Positions 42,562 through 51,492 are shown, counted from the first letter of the stretch. The stretch is DNA of 64,000 bases from Pleomorphomonas sp. NRK KF1 (GCF_023721755.1 NZ_JAMDLH010000011.1:61624-125623), one strand, 5' to 3'. The notes: generated by a model not told the origin, from the sequence alone. Numbers and translations: made by a program.

Positions 42562-42942
42562 TTACGCCGTGATTTCGACGCGGATGCCGTCGGGCGCGGC
42601 GATCACCGCCTCATAGAAGCCGTCGCCGGTCCAGCGTGGCCCCGAGACGAGGCATCGATCCGCCTTGCAGCGGGCGGCCAGCGCATCGACGGTGGCCGCG
42701 CTGCCCAGCGAGACGGCGATGTGATCCCAGCCGGTGCGTTCGACCTCCGCGGTCGGCTCGACCCACGGCCCGGCCATCAGCTCGACGGCGCCACCGTCCG
42801 GCAGCCGCGCGAAGCGCGACCGGAAGCCCGGCCGGTTGCGGCTCTCGTAGACTTCGCCGACCTCGGCATCGAAATAGCGCACCCAGAACGCGGCGGCGGC
42901 ATCGAGGTCGAGGGTCCACAGGGCGACATGGGCAAGACGCAT
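42562..42942 (-). CDS. VOC-family (glyoxalase/bleomycin-resistance-like) protein
   Basis: A 126-residue single VOC domain with paired beta-alpha-beta-beta-beta modules: RLAHVALWTLDLDAAAAFWVRYFDAEVG with a metal-ligand-like His near the N-terminus, and GWDHIAVSLGSAATVDAL with a second His, ending YEAVIAAPDGIRVEIT with Glu. A metal-dependent lyase, isomerase or dioxygenase role, or drug binding, is possible; the substrate is unknown. The start at 42942 has AAGGAA 8 bases upstream. It is cotranscribed after the MFS gene, 11 bp apart. Confidence 0.85.
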   Translation of the reverse strand: MRLAHVALWTLDLDAAAAFWVRYFDAEVGEVYESRNRPGFRSRFARLPDGGAVELMAGPWVEPTAEVERTGWDHIAVSLGSAATVDALAARCKADRCLVSGPRWTGDGFYEAVIAAPDGIRVEITA

Positions 42943-42953
42943 GGGCATTTCCT

Positions 42954-44093
42954 TCAGTGCATCGATCCGGTCACGCGACCGGCGGTCAGCGTCACCAGCA
43001 GCATCAGCGCCGTCAGCATCCACAGCGACGCGGGAAGACTGGTCATCTGGGCGACGAAGCCGATGCCGGCCGGTCCCAGCAGAACGCCGGCATAACCGGC
43101 CGTGGTGACGGCGGAGATGGCGAGCCCGCCCGGCATGACCGTCTGGTTGCCGGCCCGGCGGAACAGGATCGGCACGATGTTGGCAAGGCCGAAGCCCACC
43201 AGCAGGAAGCCGAGCATGGCGACGGCGGCGAACGGCGCCAGGAGCACCACCGCGAAGCCGGCGATGCCGATCACACTGCCCCAGAACAGCGTGGCCCGGT
43301 CGCCAACTCGACCGACCACAGCATCACCGGCGAGCCGCATCACCGTCATGGCGATGGAGAACACCATGTAGCCCATGCCGCCCTGCTCTGGCCCCACCAG
43401 TCCGGCGCCGGTCAGGTAGAGCGCGCCCCAGTCGAGCACCGCCCCTTCCACCAGGAAGACGATGGCCGTGAGTATGGCGAGCAGCAGCACGAAGCCGCGA
43501 GGTACGGCGAACAACGGGCCGCCATCGGCCTTCGCCGCCGTCAACAGGCGCGGCGCGATGACCAGCGTCGCCGCCAGCATCAGCGCAGAAGCGACCAGCA
43601 TGGTCGGCAACGGCCCGAGCTGCACCGACAGCAGGAAGATGGCAAACATCGAGCCGATGAAGCCGCCGACGCTGTAGAGACCGTGGAAGCCCGACATCAG
43701 CGGCCGTTTGGCCGCCTTTTCCACCTCGACGGCGTGAATGTTCATGGCGACGTCGAGCGAGCCCAGCGAGCCGCCGAACACGAACAGCGTCAGCCCGAGC
43801 GTCAGCGGCGTCGACACCACCGCCAGAAGCGGCAGGAACAGAGCCATGCCCACGGCGCCGCCGATGATGATCGGCTTGCTGCCGTAACGGGCGCTCAGCA
43901 TGCCCGTCATCAGCATGGCGACCACCGAGCCGATGCCCAGGCACAGCAGCAGCACGCCGAGAACGCCGTCGTCGACGCCAAGGCGCGCCTTGGCATAGGG
44001 AATGAGCGGCGCCCAGCAGGCGACGCCGAAGCCGGCCACCAGGAAGGCGAGGCGCGTTGCGAGCCGGGTGGCCGGTCGATCTGCGGATATCAT
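42954..44093 (-). CDS. MFS transporter (YbjJ/fucose-permease-like)
   Basis: A 379-residue transporter with about twelve hydrophobic helices, beginning RLAFLVAGFGVACWAPLIPYAKARLG. It resembles the small MFS group containing YbjJ, with VLLLCLGIGSVVAMLMTGMLSARYG in helices 2-3 and FHGLYSVGGFIGSMFA in helix 5. I chose the ATG at 44093 because GGGAG lies 6 bases upstream; a start at 44168 overlapping the DeoR gene has no ribosome site. It lies in an operon with the DeoR regulator upstream and the VOC gene downstream, suggesting regulated uptake or efflux of a sugar-like compound. Confidence 0.87.
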   Translation of the reverse strand: MISADRPATRLATRLAFLVAGFGVACWAPLIPYAKARLGVDDGVLGVLLLCLGIGSVVAMLMTGMLSARYGSKPIIIGGAVGMALFLPLLAVVSTPLTLGLTLFVFGGSLGSLDVAMNIHAVEVEKAAKRPLMSGFHGLYSVGGFIGSMFAIFLLSVQLGPLPTMLVASALMLAATLVIAPRLLTAAKADGGPLFAVPRGFVLLLAILTAIVFLVEGAVLDWGALYLTGAGLVGPEQGGMGYMVFSIAMTVMRLAGDAVVGRVGDRATLFWGSVIGIAGFAVVLLAPFAAVAMLGFLLVGFGLANIVPILFRRAGNQTVMPGGLAISAVTTAGYAGVLLGPAGIGFVAQMTSLPASLWMLTALMLLVTLTAGRVTGSMH

Positions 44094-44164
44094 GTTGGCT
44101 CCCAAGGCATCCGCCCCAAATCCGTGAGATGTCCCGGACCGGCGGACGCGCGAAAAACTGAAAC

Positions 44165-44935
44165 TCATGGAGGATCACCAACCGAGACGACCTCGGCCCC
44201 GGCTTTGACAAGACCAGGGACAAAAGCCTCGGCGGCATCTTGCTCGACCACGAAAAACGAAAAGGCGCGCACCGGCCCGATCCGATAGGGCGCGCGAGCC
44301 TCGAACTTGTCCGAGGTGACAAGCGCGACCCGCCGGCGGCTCGTCGCCATCACCGCGCGCTTGAAAATGGCATCGGCATGATTGAGGGCGCCGACGCCGT
44401 CCTCGGCCGAAACGCCGCAGACGCCGATGAAGGACAGGTCGAAGGCAAGGCGTGTCACCGCCTCGATGGCGACGGCGTCGACCGCCCCGCCGATGGCGGC
44501 ATCCACGGCCCCGCCGATCATCAGGAGATCGAGGTCCTGCCGCCCCATCACGGCGGCGGCGACATCCACGGAGTTGGTGGCCACCGTCAACCCGAAGTCT
44601 TCCGGCAGGGCGTCGACCAGCGCCACATGGCTGCTGCCGGCATCGAGAAAGATCAGGTCGCCCCGCTCGACTAGTGTCGCCGCACGCGCCGCCAGCGCCC
44701 GCTTGGCCTCGACGCCTTCGCCCAGCCGCGCCGACAGCGGCCTGACGGCCAGCGGCAACGCGCCGCCATAGACGCGCCGGCAAAGCCCATCGGCCGCCAG
44801 CGCCCGGAGATCGCGCCGGATGGCATCTTCCGACACGCCGAACTCGGCGGCCAACTGGACGGACGCCACCGACTGCCCCTCAGCGAGACGGGCGGCGATC
44901 AGATCACGGCGGGCAAGCGGCAGTTCATCGGTCAT
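44165..44935 (-). CDS. DeoR/GlpR-family transcriptional regulator
   Basis: A 256-residue regulator. The N-terminal winged helix (ARRDLIAARLAEGQSVASVQLAAEFGVSEDAIRRDLRALAADG) is followed by the linker CRRVYGGALPL typical of the family. A DeoR C-terminal effector domain comes next (VERGDLIFLDAGSSHVALVDAL; LTVATNSVDVAAAVMG; LDLLMIGGAVD). These usually sense a sugar phosphate and repress an adjacent transporter or catabolic operon; the MFS and VOC genes downstream are the obvious targets. A palindrome lies about 55 bp upstream. Confidence 0.9.
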   Translation of the reverse strand: MTDELPLARRDLIAARLAEGQSVASVQLAAEFGVSEDAIRRDLRALAADGLCRRVYGGALPLAVRPLSARLGEGVEAKRALAARAATLVERGDLIFLDAGSSHVALVDALPEDFGLTVATNSVDVAAAVMGRQDLDLLMIGGAVDAAIGGAVDAVAIEAVTRLAFDLSFIGVCGVSAEDGVGALNHADAIFKRAVMATSRRRVALVTSDKFEARAPYRIGPVRAFSFFVVEQDAAEAFVPGLVKAGAEVVSVGDPP

Positions 44936-44988
44936 GCCGCCTTATAGCGTGCACAAACGAGAACAACAACACGCATAAACAAGTATGA

Positions 44989-45007
44989 ACCGATTTTATG
45001 AATCGGT
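44989..45007. promoter_or_regulatory. Candidate DeoR operator
   Basis: Perfect inverted repeat ACCGAT-TTTATGA-ATCGGT in an AT-rich stretch between the DeoR gene (starts 44935) and the end of the TetR gene. Location upstream of the DeoR-MFS-VOC operon suggests autoregulation. Confidence 0.45.
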
Positions 45008-45040
45008 ACACAAATGAGCGAGGGTCCCATCCGCTGAGGA

Positions 45041-45733
45041 TCAGGCGACATCACGCGCGGAAAGATGAGCTTGCCGGCGCACCGATGCCGTCACGCCTTC
45101 GGCCGGAAGTTTGACCGCCTGCAGATAGGCGACGCACATCAGGACGAGTTGCCGCAGCACGGCCTCCGCCTCCTCGACCGGCAGATTGCGCTCGAACACG
45201 CTGCGAACCGTGCCGAAGATGCTGGTGAGCAGCGTCAGCACCACCGTGTTGAGATCGGCGAAGGCGGTATTGGCGGCGCTGGCGAACATGGCGGCGGTCG
45301 CCACGTCGACGCGTCGGGCGAAGGCTTCGATCAGCGATTCGTTGTCGAGCTCGACCACGGACTTGTAGAGCGCTTGCGTCACTTCGGCCCGCTCCGTCTT
45401 GGCCTGCCAGTAGGTTGTCACCAGCGCCTCGACCATCGCCTCGGCCTCGGCGCCCCGCTGCGCCCGGCAGGTGGCCTCCACCTTCTCGGCGACGATATCG
45501 AGGTAGCGCTCGTTGAGCGCATAGAACAACGCCTGCTTGTGCGGGAAGTATTGGTACATGGTGCCGACCGAGACGCCGGCCCTTTCGGCCACCCGCGTCG
45601 TCGTCAGCCGGCGCGGTCCGTCGGCGATCAAAACCTGAATGGTCGCCTCGAAAATCGCGTCGAGCGTCACGGCCGCACGCGCTTGGCGCGGCCTTTTCCG
45701 CGGCGACAGATACGGCGGCGGGCTGGTCAGCAA
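45041..45733 (-). CDS. TetR-family regulator divergent from an SDR
   Basis: A 230-residue TetR protein. The DNA-binding domain reads TLDAIFEATIQVLIADGPRRLTTTRVAERAGVSVGTMYQYFPHKQALFYALNERY; the rest is helical. The start is a TTG at 45733 with GAGGA 8 bases upstream; no ATG gives a complete domain. It is divergently transcribed from the short-chain dehydrogenase gene across a 74-bp region with an inverted repeat, so it probably represses that gene and itself. Confidence 0.88.
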   Translation of the reverse strand: MLTSPPPYLSPRKRPRQARAAVTLDAIFEATIQVLIADGPRRLTTTRVAERAGVSVGTMYQYFPHKQALFYALNERYLDIVAEKVEATCRAQRGAEAEAMVEALVTTYWQAKTERAEVTQALYKSVVELDNESLIEAFARRVDVATAAMFASAANTAFADLNTVVLTLLTSIFGTVRSVFERNLPVEEAEAVLRQLVLMCVAYLQAVKLPAEGVTASVRRQAHLSARDVA

Positions 45734-45765
45734 AAGCGAATCCTCAAACTGAACGATCCTTCATA

Positions 45766-45792
45766 TTCTCAGGTCTAGCACAAACTTGAGAA
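45766..45792. promoter_or_regulatory. Candidate operator in the TetR-SDR divergent promoter
   Basis: TTCTCA (45766-45771) and TGAGAA (45787-45792) form an inverted repeat with a 15-bp spacer, centred in the 74-bp gap between the divergent start codons. Spacing is compatible with a TetR dimer or dimer pair. Only the symmetry and position support it. Confidence 0.35.
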
Positions 45793-45807
45793 CGAAAGGA
45801 CAGTTCA

Positions 45808-46530
45808 ATGGTACGCATCGCCCTCATCACCGGCGCCAACAAGGGCATCGGACTGGAGATTGCCCGACAGCTCGCCGAGGCCGGCGTCACCGTCGTCCTC
45901 GGCGCCCGCGATGCCGGGCGGGGACAGGCGGCGTCGGAGGAGCTTGCCGCCTCAGGCCTGAAGGCCGAGCCCATCCGGATCGACCTCAACGACCACAAGA
46001 GCATCGCCGCAGCGGCCGAGACGATACGGGACCGCCATGGCCGCCTCGACATTCTCGTCAACAACGCCGGCATCGTCGACGCCCAGGACGGCCCGCCATC
46101 GTCGGCTTCGCCCGAGGCGGCACGGCGGATCATGGAGACCAACTTCATCGGCACCCTGGCCGTCACGCAGGCCATGCTGCCGCTGCTGCGCCGATCGCCA
46201 GCCGGGCGGATCGTCAACCTGTCGAGCTCGCTCGGCTCGCTCGCGGTCAACGGCGACCCGACCTCGCCCTACTATTCCGCGCGCCTCATCGGCTACAACG
46301 CCTCCAAGGCCGCGCTCAACATGCTCACCGTCCAGCTCGCGGCGGAGCTGCGCGACACCGCCATCGTCGTCAACTCGGTGAGCCCCGGCTACGTGAAGAC
46401 CGACCTTACCGGCCACACCGGCTTCATGACGGCCGAGGAAGGGGCGAAGCTGCCGGTCAAATATGCTCTGCTCGGCGAGGACGCCGTATCAGGGCGCTTT
46501 GTGGAGCCCGACGGCGAGACGCCCTGGTGA
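45808..46530 (+). CDS. Short-chain dehydrogenase/reductase
   Basis: A 240-residue classical SDR. The NAD(P)-binding motif is ALITGANKGIGLEIARQLAE, with Arg in LGARDAGRG suggesting NADPH preference. ILVNNAGIVD marks beta-4, catalytic Ser lies in RIVNLSSSLGSL, and YNASKAALNMLTVQLA supplies Tyr and Lys. Overall it resembles the carbonyl-reductase-like SDRs. It sits alone under likely TetR control, consistent with a detoxification reductase. The substrate is unknown. It ends 4 bp from the convergent hemF stop. Confidence 0.9.
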   Translation: MVRIALITGANKGIGLEIARQLAEAGVTVVLGARDAGRGQAASEELAASGLKAEPIRIDLNDHKSIAAAAETIRDRHGRLDILVNNAGIVDAQDGPPSSASPEAARRIMETNFIGTLAVTQAMLPLLRRSPAGRIVNLSSSLGSLAVNGDPTSPYYSARLIGYNASKAALNMLTVQLAAELRDTAIVVNSVSPGYVKTDLTGHTGFMTAEEGAKLPVKYALLGEDAVSGRFVEPDGETPW

Positions 46531-46534
46531 GGCA

Positions 46535-47452
46535 TCAGGGCCATTTGGCGAGCGGCGGCATGGACGACAGAATGGCGTCGACGTTGCCGCCGGTCTTCAG
46601 GCCGAACACCGTGCCGCGATCATAGAGAAGGTTGAACTCGACATAGCGGCCGCGCCGCACCAGCTGTTCCTCGCGCTCGGCCGCCGTCCAGGGGGTGCGC
46701 ATGTTGGAACGGACGAGGCGGGGAAAGATGTCGAGGAAGGCGAGCCCGAGGTCGCGGGTAAAGGCGAAATCCGCCGCCCAGCCGGCATCCGAATGCAGAT
46801 AGTCGTAGAAGATGCCGCCGACGCCGCGCGCCTCGCCGCGATGCTTGAGGAAGAAATACTCGTCGCACCAGGCCTTGTAGTCGGCATAGTCGATGTGCGG
46901 ATGGGCGGCGCAGGCCGACTTCATCGCCGAGTGAAAGGCGATGGTGTCGGGGTCGTCCTGGGTCCGCCGGGCGTCGAGCGTCGGCGTCAGGTCGGCGCCG
47001 CCGCCGAACCACTGGCGGGTCGTCACCACCGTGCGGGTGTTCATGTGAACGGCCGGCACGTGCGGGTTCTGCATGTGGGCGATCAGCGAAATGCCGCTGG
47101 CCCAGAAGCGCGGATCTTCCTCGGCGCCCGGCATCTGCGCCCGGAACTCGGGTGCGAATTCGCCGTGCACGGTCGAGACGTGAACACCCACCTTCTCGAA
47201 CACGGCGCCGCGCATCACGCTCATGGCGCCACCGCCGCCGGGCGCACCGCTGTGATCTGTGCGCTGCCAGGGCGTCCGCACGAAACGGCCGGGCTCCATG
47301 CCCGCCGCGGGCGCCCCCTCGTCCTCGATCTCCTCGAAAACGGCACAGATGCGGTCGCGAAGGTCGGCGAACCAGTCGGTGGCAAGCGCCTTCTTGCCCT
47401 CGATGTCGGGCGGCAGCTCGGTCGAAGCGAGAGAGGCGGCGCTGGTCGGCAT
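46535..47452 (-). CDS. hemF: Oxygen-dependent coproporphyrinogen III oxidase
   Basis: A 305-residue haem-biosynthesis enzyme converting coproporphyrinogen III to protoporphyrinogen IX with O2. Signature stretches are [40 protein letters not shown], the Asp/His-rich [26 protein letters not shown], and [24 protein letters not shown] at the C-terminus. The ATG at 47452 has GGAG 7 bases upstream. It implies aerobic growth; the oxygen-independent HemN is not in the window. Confidence 0.95.
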   Translation of the reverse strand: MPTSAASLASTELPPDIEGKKALATDWFADLRDRICAVFEEIEDEGAPAAGMEPGRFVRTPWQRTDHSGAPGGGGAMSVMRGAVFEKVGVHVSTVHGEFAPEFRAQMPGAEEDPRFWASGISLIAHMQNPHVPAVHMNTRTVVTTRQWFGGGADLTPTLDARRTQDDPDTIAFHSAMKSACAAHPHIDYADYKAWCDEYFFLKHRGEARGVGGIFYDYLHSDAGWAADFAFTRDLGLAFLDIFPRLVRSNMRTPWTAAEREEQLVRRGRYVEFNLLYDRGTVFGLKTGGNVDAILSSMPPLAKWP

Positions 47453-47560
47453 GAACGAACTCCGGGTTTTGACGGAGCGTGATTTAGGCGCTTTCACCCG
47501 TTCTTGCCAAGCGCCGAAGCGAAACGGCGGGTTTTGCCGCCGCCTCGCGCCGTTCAAATA

Positions 47561-47992
47561 TCAGCGAGAATAGGGCGACACGCAGATCCGACGCGGCCCG
47601 TGATAGGGCTGGAAGGTGTTGGTCCGGGGATCGTACGAACGATAGCGCCCCTGGCACCAGCGCACGTGGTTCACCGGCATCGCAGGCCCGAGCCTCGATC
47701 GTGGCGCCTGCGCCGCCATGCCGCCAATGATCGCCGCGCCAAGCCCAAAGGCGGCCAGCGGATACCACCAGCCGTCATTGTGACGGCGATAACCCGGGCG
47801 ATGGTGGCGATAACCGCGATGACCGTGCCAGTAGCGGGCACGGTCACGATCCCAGTGCCGCCCGGACCGATACTGAACCATCTCGATCGGGCTCGAATAG
47901 CCGCCGATGGAGAATGACGTCGCCCCGGCGGGAACGATGGAAGTGGCCGCCATGACGGCGGCAAGGACGGTGGTGGTAATGGCTTTGAACAT
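47561..47992 (-). CDS. BA14K-family secreted/envelope protein
   Basis: A 143-residue protein with a signal peptide (FKAITTTVLAAVMAATSIVPAGA), a His/Arg/Tyr-rich middle (HWDRDRARYWHGHRGYRHH), one hydrophobic helix (WWYPLAAFGLGAAIIGGMA), and the BA14K C-terminus (VRWCQGRYRSYDPRTNTFQP, then RRICVSPY). The family is named for a Brucella abortus immunoreactive 14-kDa lectin-like protein and is common in Hyphomicrobiales. The molecular function is not established. Neighbours (hemF, GST) give no clue. Confidence 0.88.
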   Translation of the reverse strand: MFKAITTTVLAAVMAATSIVPAGATSFSIGGYSSPIEMVQYRSGRHWDRDRARYWHGHRGYRHHRPGYRRHNDGWWYPLAAFGLGAAIIGGMAAQAPRSRLGPAMPVNHVRWCQGRYRSYDPRTNTFQPYHGPRRICVSPYSR

Positions 47993-48063
47993 CGTAGAAG
48001 CCTCCTGGCTGGGCATGGTGCCTAAACGCACCACGCCCCTAGGGGTTCCTGCCAGCCCCGCCG

Positions 48064-48717
48064 CTACTCGTCGTACTCGTACTGGGCAATGGTCCAAGGC
48101 TCGGCCCGTCCGGCCTCGACCCATGCCGCATAGGCAGGCAGGCTGCGCACCGCCCCCATATAGGCCTCGGTCTCCGCGTCGACCACCCAGGAATAGGTGG
48201 TGAAGCGGCCGACCACCGGCGCATACATGGCGTCCGCCGCCGTGAACGCCCCGTAAAGGAACGGCCCACCCTGGCCGAACCGTTGCCGCGCCTCCTTCCA
48301 GAGCGCGAAGATCCGCTTGGCGTCCTCCGATGCCGAACCGTCGCCCCGCGCCTTCCACGGATAGGTCCGCCGCCAGTTGGCCGTGTAGTCGCGCCGGAGG
48401 TTCTGGAAACCCGCGTGCATCTCGGCCGCCGCCGATCGGGCATGCGCCCTCGCCGCCGCGTCGACCGGCCAGATGCCGCGATCGGGGTACTTCTCGGCGA
48501 GATACTCGATGATGGCCAGGCTTTCCCAGACGGTGATGTCGCCATCCAGGAGGCAGGGAACCTTGCCGGACGGCGACAGCTTCAGGATGGCTTCCTTCCA
48601 GCCATCGACGTAGAGCGGCTGCATGATCTCTTCGAAGGGAATGCCGAAGTGCCTGAGCACCAGCCAGGCGCGTTGTGACCAGGTGGAATAGCTCTTGTTG
48701 GCGATGAGCAGCTTCAT
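48064..48717 (-). CDS. Glutathione S-transferase family protein
   Basis: A 217-residue GST with N-terminal thioredoxin fold (MKLLIANKSYSTWSQRAWLVLRHFGIPFEEI; SGKVPCLLDGDITVWESLAIIEYLAEKYPD) and helical C-domain (GPFLYGAFTAADAMYAPVVGRFTTY). The SYSTWSQRAWL active-site loop with Ser is typical of a bacterial group close to maleylacetoacetate isomerase-like GSTs. The substrate is unknown. It is on the same strand as trmL, 79 bp downstream of it. It is unrelated in context to the GST at 4261. Confidence 0.88.
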   Translation of the reverse strand: MKLLIANKSYSTWSQRAWLVLRHFGIPFEEIMQPLYVDGWKEAILKLSPSGKVPCLLDGDITVWESLAIIEYLAEKYPDRGIWPVDAAARAHARSAAAEMHAGFQNLRRDYTANWRRTYPWKARGDGSASEDAKRIFALWKEARQRFGQGGPFLYGAFTAADAMYAPVVGRFTTYSWVVDAETEAYMGAVRSLPAYAAWVEAGRAEPWTIAQYEYDE

Positions 48718-48796
48718 GTCGTCTCTCCGAAATCCGAAGCGCGGAAGATCGGACAATGTCATGCCGCCGTCCAACGCATTTCGATGATGCCGACGA

Positions 48797-49270
48797 TCAC
48801 GCTCCCTGAAGCATCGGGAAACCAGCGGTCTGCCGCAGCGCTTCACCCATGATCATGGCGGCCGACAACGCCATGTTGATCGACCGGGCATCCGGTCGCA
48901 TCGGGATGACCACCCGGCCATCGGCACGCTCGTGCACCGCCTCCGGCACGCCCGCCGATTCCCGCCCCATCAGCACGATGTCGCCGTCCCGGAAGACGAA
49001 GTCGGCATAGGGAACCGACCCCTTGGTGGTCGCCAGCACCAGCCGCCGGCCCGCCGTCGTGGCAAAGGCCTCGAAATCCGTCCAGCCGATGTGCCGGACC
49101 ACCGTCGCCAGTTCGATGTAGTCCATGCCGGCCCGCCTGAGGTTGCGGTCGGACATGTCGAAACCCGCCGGCCCGATGACATGCAGCGTCGTGCCGAGGC
49201 AGGCGGCGAGCCGGATCAGCGTTCCGGTGTTCTGGGCGATGTCCGGCTGGTAGAGAGCAAGGTCGATCAT
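48797..49270 (-). CDS. trmL: tRNA (cytidine(34)-2'-O)-methyltransferase
   Basis: A 157-residue SPOUT methyltransferase that modifies the wobble base of tRNA-Leu. Trefoil-knot motifs are NTGTLIRLAACLGTTLHVIGP, DIVLMGRESAGVPEAVHE and IPMRPDARSINMALSAAMIMGEALRQ. The minimal length with no extra RNA-binding domain fits TrmL. The start at 49270 (MIDLALYQPDIAQN) matches the family; the upstream in-frame ATG at 49327 is not supported. Confidence 0.93.
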   Translation of the reverse strand: MIDLALYQPDIAQNTGTLIRLAACLGTTLHVIGPAGFDMSDRNLRRAGMDYIELATVVRHIGWTDFEAFATTAGRRLVLATTKGSVPYADFVFRDGDIVLMGRESAGVPEAVHERADGRVVIPMRPDARSINMALSAAMIMGEALRQTAGFPMLQGA

Positions 49271-49611
49271 CAACGATTCCGATGGATTTCGATCGATGGG
49301 CGTGATGGAGAGTGGCATTTCCGCCACCCTTGTTGAATCGTATTAGCGCACCGACGTGTGAACGGTTGCACTGAGAACGCCTTCTGCTACCGTTTGCCGG
49401 CTCCAGTCACAAGGAGGAGCGTCGAATGGTGGTTCTCTGCTTATAGCTTGACCCGGTCGGGCCGTTTTTCCGGCTCGCACATCCGTGGCCAGTTTCGGAC
49501 CGCGCCCGCATGGCGTGCGCCGTCCCGGACCCATTCGCCCCCTGATTTCAACCTCCAGCTTTCAGCCGCGGCCATCCGGTCGCCGGCTCACCGCCTGCAT
49601 TCGGTGCTGTC
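49271..49611. other. 341-bp divergent intergenic region between trmL and the first ABC exporter
   Basis: Contains no recognisable gene of normal size. It must hold promoters for trmL (minus) and the ABC exporter (plus). Its only strong translation signal is AAGGAGGAG at 49411-49419 in front of a six-codon frame (next entry), whereas the exporter ATG at 49612 has no clear ribosome site. Short GC-rich stems follow the mini-frame. Confidence 0.5.
49426..49446 (+). CDS. Possible six-codon leader peptide upstream of the ABC exporter
   Basis: ATG GTG GTT CTC TGC TTA TAG encodes MVVLCL and sits 7 bases after a near-perfect Shine-Dalgarno sequence (AAGGAGGAG). It lies 165 bp before the exporter start. 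Such mini-frames can act as attenuator leaders; the hydrophobic content is not diagnostic of any amino-acid signal. It may also be chance. Confidence 0.2.
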   Translation: MVVLCL

Positions 49612-51492
49612 ATGTTTGCCTTTTTTGAACGTCTGATCGACCCCTATGCCAAGGGGCCGGGCGGCCAGCCGCCGGACCGCCTCATTCCCTTCTATTGGCA
49701 CTATCTCCGCCAGGTCTGGCCGAGCTTCGCCGCCGTCATGGTGGTGGGCTTCTTCGTCGCGTTGATCGAGGTGTCGATCTTCCGCTACATCGGCGCCATC
49801 GTCGACTATCTCAGCACCACTCCGCCCTCCGAGGTGATGTCCCGCCATGGCTGGGCTTTCATCGGCATGGGCGCGGTGATCCTGATCGCTCGCCCGGTGT
49901 TCCAGACCATGCACGATCTCCTGATCCACCAGACCATCGCCCCCGGCGTCACCAACCTGATCCGCTGGCAGAACCACCGCTATGTGCTTCGCCAGTCGAT
50001 TGCCTTCTTCAACAACGACTTCGCCGGCCGCGTCGCCAACAAGATCATCCAGACCGGACCGTCCCTGCGCGAATCCACCACGCAGGCGGCGGACGCCATC
50101 TGGTTCGTGCTGATCTACACGGTGTCGGCGCTGGTGCTGTTCATCGAGGCCGACATTCGCCTCGCGATCCCGCTCATCATCTGGATCGTCGCCTACCTGA
50201 TGGTGCTCCGGCGCTTCATTCCGGCCATCGCCCGGAAGTCGGAGGAGATGTCGGAGGCGCGCTCGCTGCTCACCGGTCGCGTGGTCGACAGCTACACCAA
50301 CGTCCACACGGTGAAGCTGTTCGCCCACGCCGAGCGCGAGGACGACTTCGCCCGCGAGGCGCTGGAAGACCACACGTCGGTGTTCTACGCCCAGCAGCGG
50401 CTGATCACCGGCATGACCATGTCGCTGACGACCATCAACAGCCTGCAGATGACCATCACTGGCGTGCTGGCTGTCTGGCTGTTCACGCAAGGCGCCGTCA
50501 CCACCGGCGCCATCGCTCTGATCGGCGGTCTGGTCGTGCGCATCATCAACATGTCCGGCTGGATCATGTGGGAGCTGACCGGCATCTTCGAGAACATCGG
50601 TACCGTTCAAGACGGTATCACCACCATCTCGAAGCCGCAGACGGTGATCGACCGCAAGGACGCCAAGCCGCTCGTCGTCACCGGCGGCGGCATCGAGTTC
50701 GACCGCGTCGCCTTCCACTACGGCAAGGCGAAGGGCGCGCTCGACGGCGTCAGCCTGACCATCGCGCCGGGCGAGAAGATCGGCCTCGTCGGTCCTTCGG
50801 GCGCCGGCAAGTCGACGCTGGTCAACGTGCTCCTGCGTCTCTACGACATCGAGAGCGGCGCCATCCGCATCGATGGACAGGACATCGCCTCCGTCACGCA
50901 GAACTCGCTGCGCGCGGCCATCGGCGTGGTGACGCAGGACACCTCGCTGCTGCACCGCTCGATCCGCGACAACATCAAGTACGGCCGGCCCGAGGCGACG
51001 GATGAGGAAATGCAGGAAGCGGCGCGCATGGCGCACGCCGACGGCTTCATTCCCGATCTCGTCGACAACAGGGGCCGGGCCGGCTTCGATGCCCACGTGG
51101 GCGAACGCGGCGTCAAGCTCTCCGGCGGCCAGCGTCAGCGCGTCGCCATCGCCCGCGTTCTCTTGAAGAACGCGCCGATCCTCGTGCTCGACGAGGCCAC
51201 CTCGGCCCTCGACTCCGACGTCGAGGCGGCGATCCAGGAGAGCCTGGGCGCGTTGATGGAAGGCAAGACGGTGATCGCCATCGCCCACCGCCTCTCCACC
51301 ATCGCCCGCATGGATCGCCTCGTGGTGATGGACGGCGGCCGCATCGTCGAGATGGGCAGCCATGCCGAACTCGTCGCGAGAGGCGGCCTCTACGCCGGCC
51401 TGTGGAGCCGCCAGACCGGCGGCTTCCTGGTCGACGAAAGCGGCATTCCCGCCCGAAAAGTCGCAGACTTTTCGGAACCGGCGGAAGCGTGA
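49612..51492 (+). CDS. ABC exporter half-transporter (MsbA/MDR-like), paralogue 1
   Basis: A 626-residue fused membrane-ATPase protein. Six transmembrane helices occupy about residues 25-320 (VWPSFAAVMVVGFFVALIEVSIF; FVLIYTVSALVLFIEADIRLAIPLI). The ATPase domain has Walker A VGPSGAGKSTL, Q-loop VVTQDTSLLHRSIRDNI, signature VKLSGGQRQRVAIA, Walker B ILVLDEATSALDS and H-loop AIAHRLSTI, all intact. It would act as a homodimer or with the paralogue at 54909, whose ATPase half is nearly the same. The exported substrate (lipid, peptide or drug) is unknown. The last 40 codons include a small palindrome, and a second hairpin follows the stop. Confidence 0.9.
   Translation: MFAFFERLIDPYAKGPGGQPPDRLIPFYWHYLRQVWPSFAAVMVVGFFVALIEVSIFRYIGAIVDYLSTTPPSEVMSRHGWAFIGMGAVILIARPVFQTMHDLLIHQTIAPGVTNLIRWQNHRYVLRQSIAFFNNDFAGRVANKIIQTGPSLRESTTQAADAIWFVLIYTVSALVLFIEADIRLAIPLIIWIVAYLMVLRRFIPAIARKSEEMSEARSLLTGRVVDSYTNVHTVKLFAHAEREDDFAREALEDHTSVFYAQQRLITGMTMSLTTINSLQMTITGVLAVWLFTQGAVTTGAIALIGGLVVRIINMSGWIMWELTGIFENIGTVQDGITTISKPQTVIDRKDAKPLVVTGGGIEFDRVAFHYGKAKGALDGVSLTIAPGEKIGLVGPSGAGKSTLVNVLLRLYDIESGAIRIDGQDIASVTQNSLRAAIGVVTQDTSLLHRSIRDNIKYGRPEATDEEMQEAARMAHADGFIPDLVDNRGRAGFDAHVGERGVKLSGGQRQRVAIARVLLKNAPILVLDEATSALDSDVEAAIQESLGALMEGKTVIAIAHRLSTIARMDRLVVMDGGRIVEMGSHAELVARGGLYAGLWSRQTGGFLVDESGIPARKVADFSEPAEA

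Noticed and set aside
49588..51363. A 591-codon minus-strand open frame opposite the first ABC exporter (and a similar one at 54678-56699 opposite the second)
   Set aside because: Low-complexity Asp/Gly/His/Arg-rich translation antisense to clear ABC exporters; its existence in both places reflects the paralogous coding strands, not a real gene pair.
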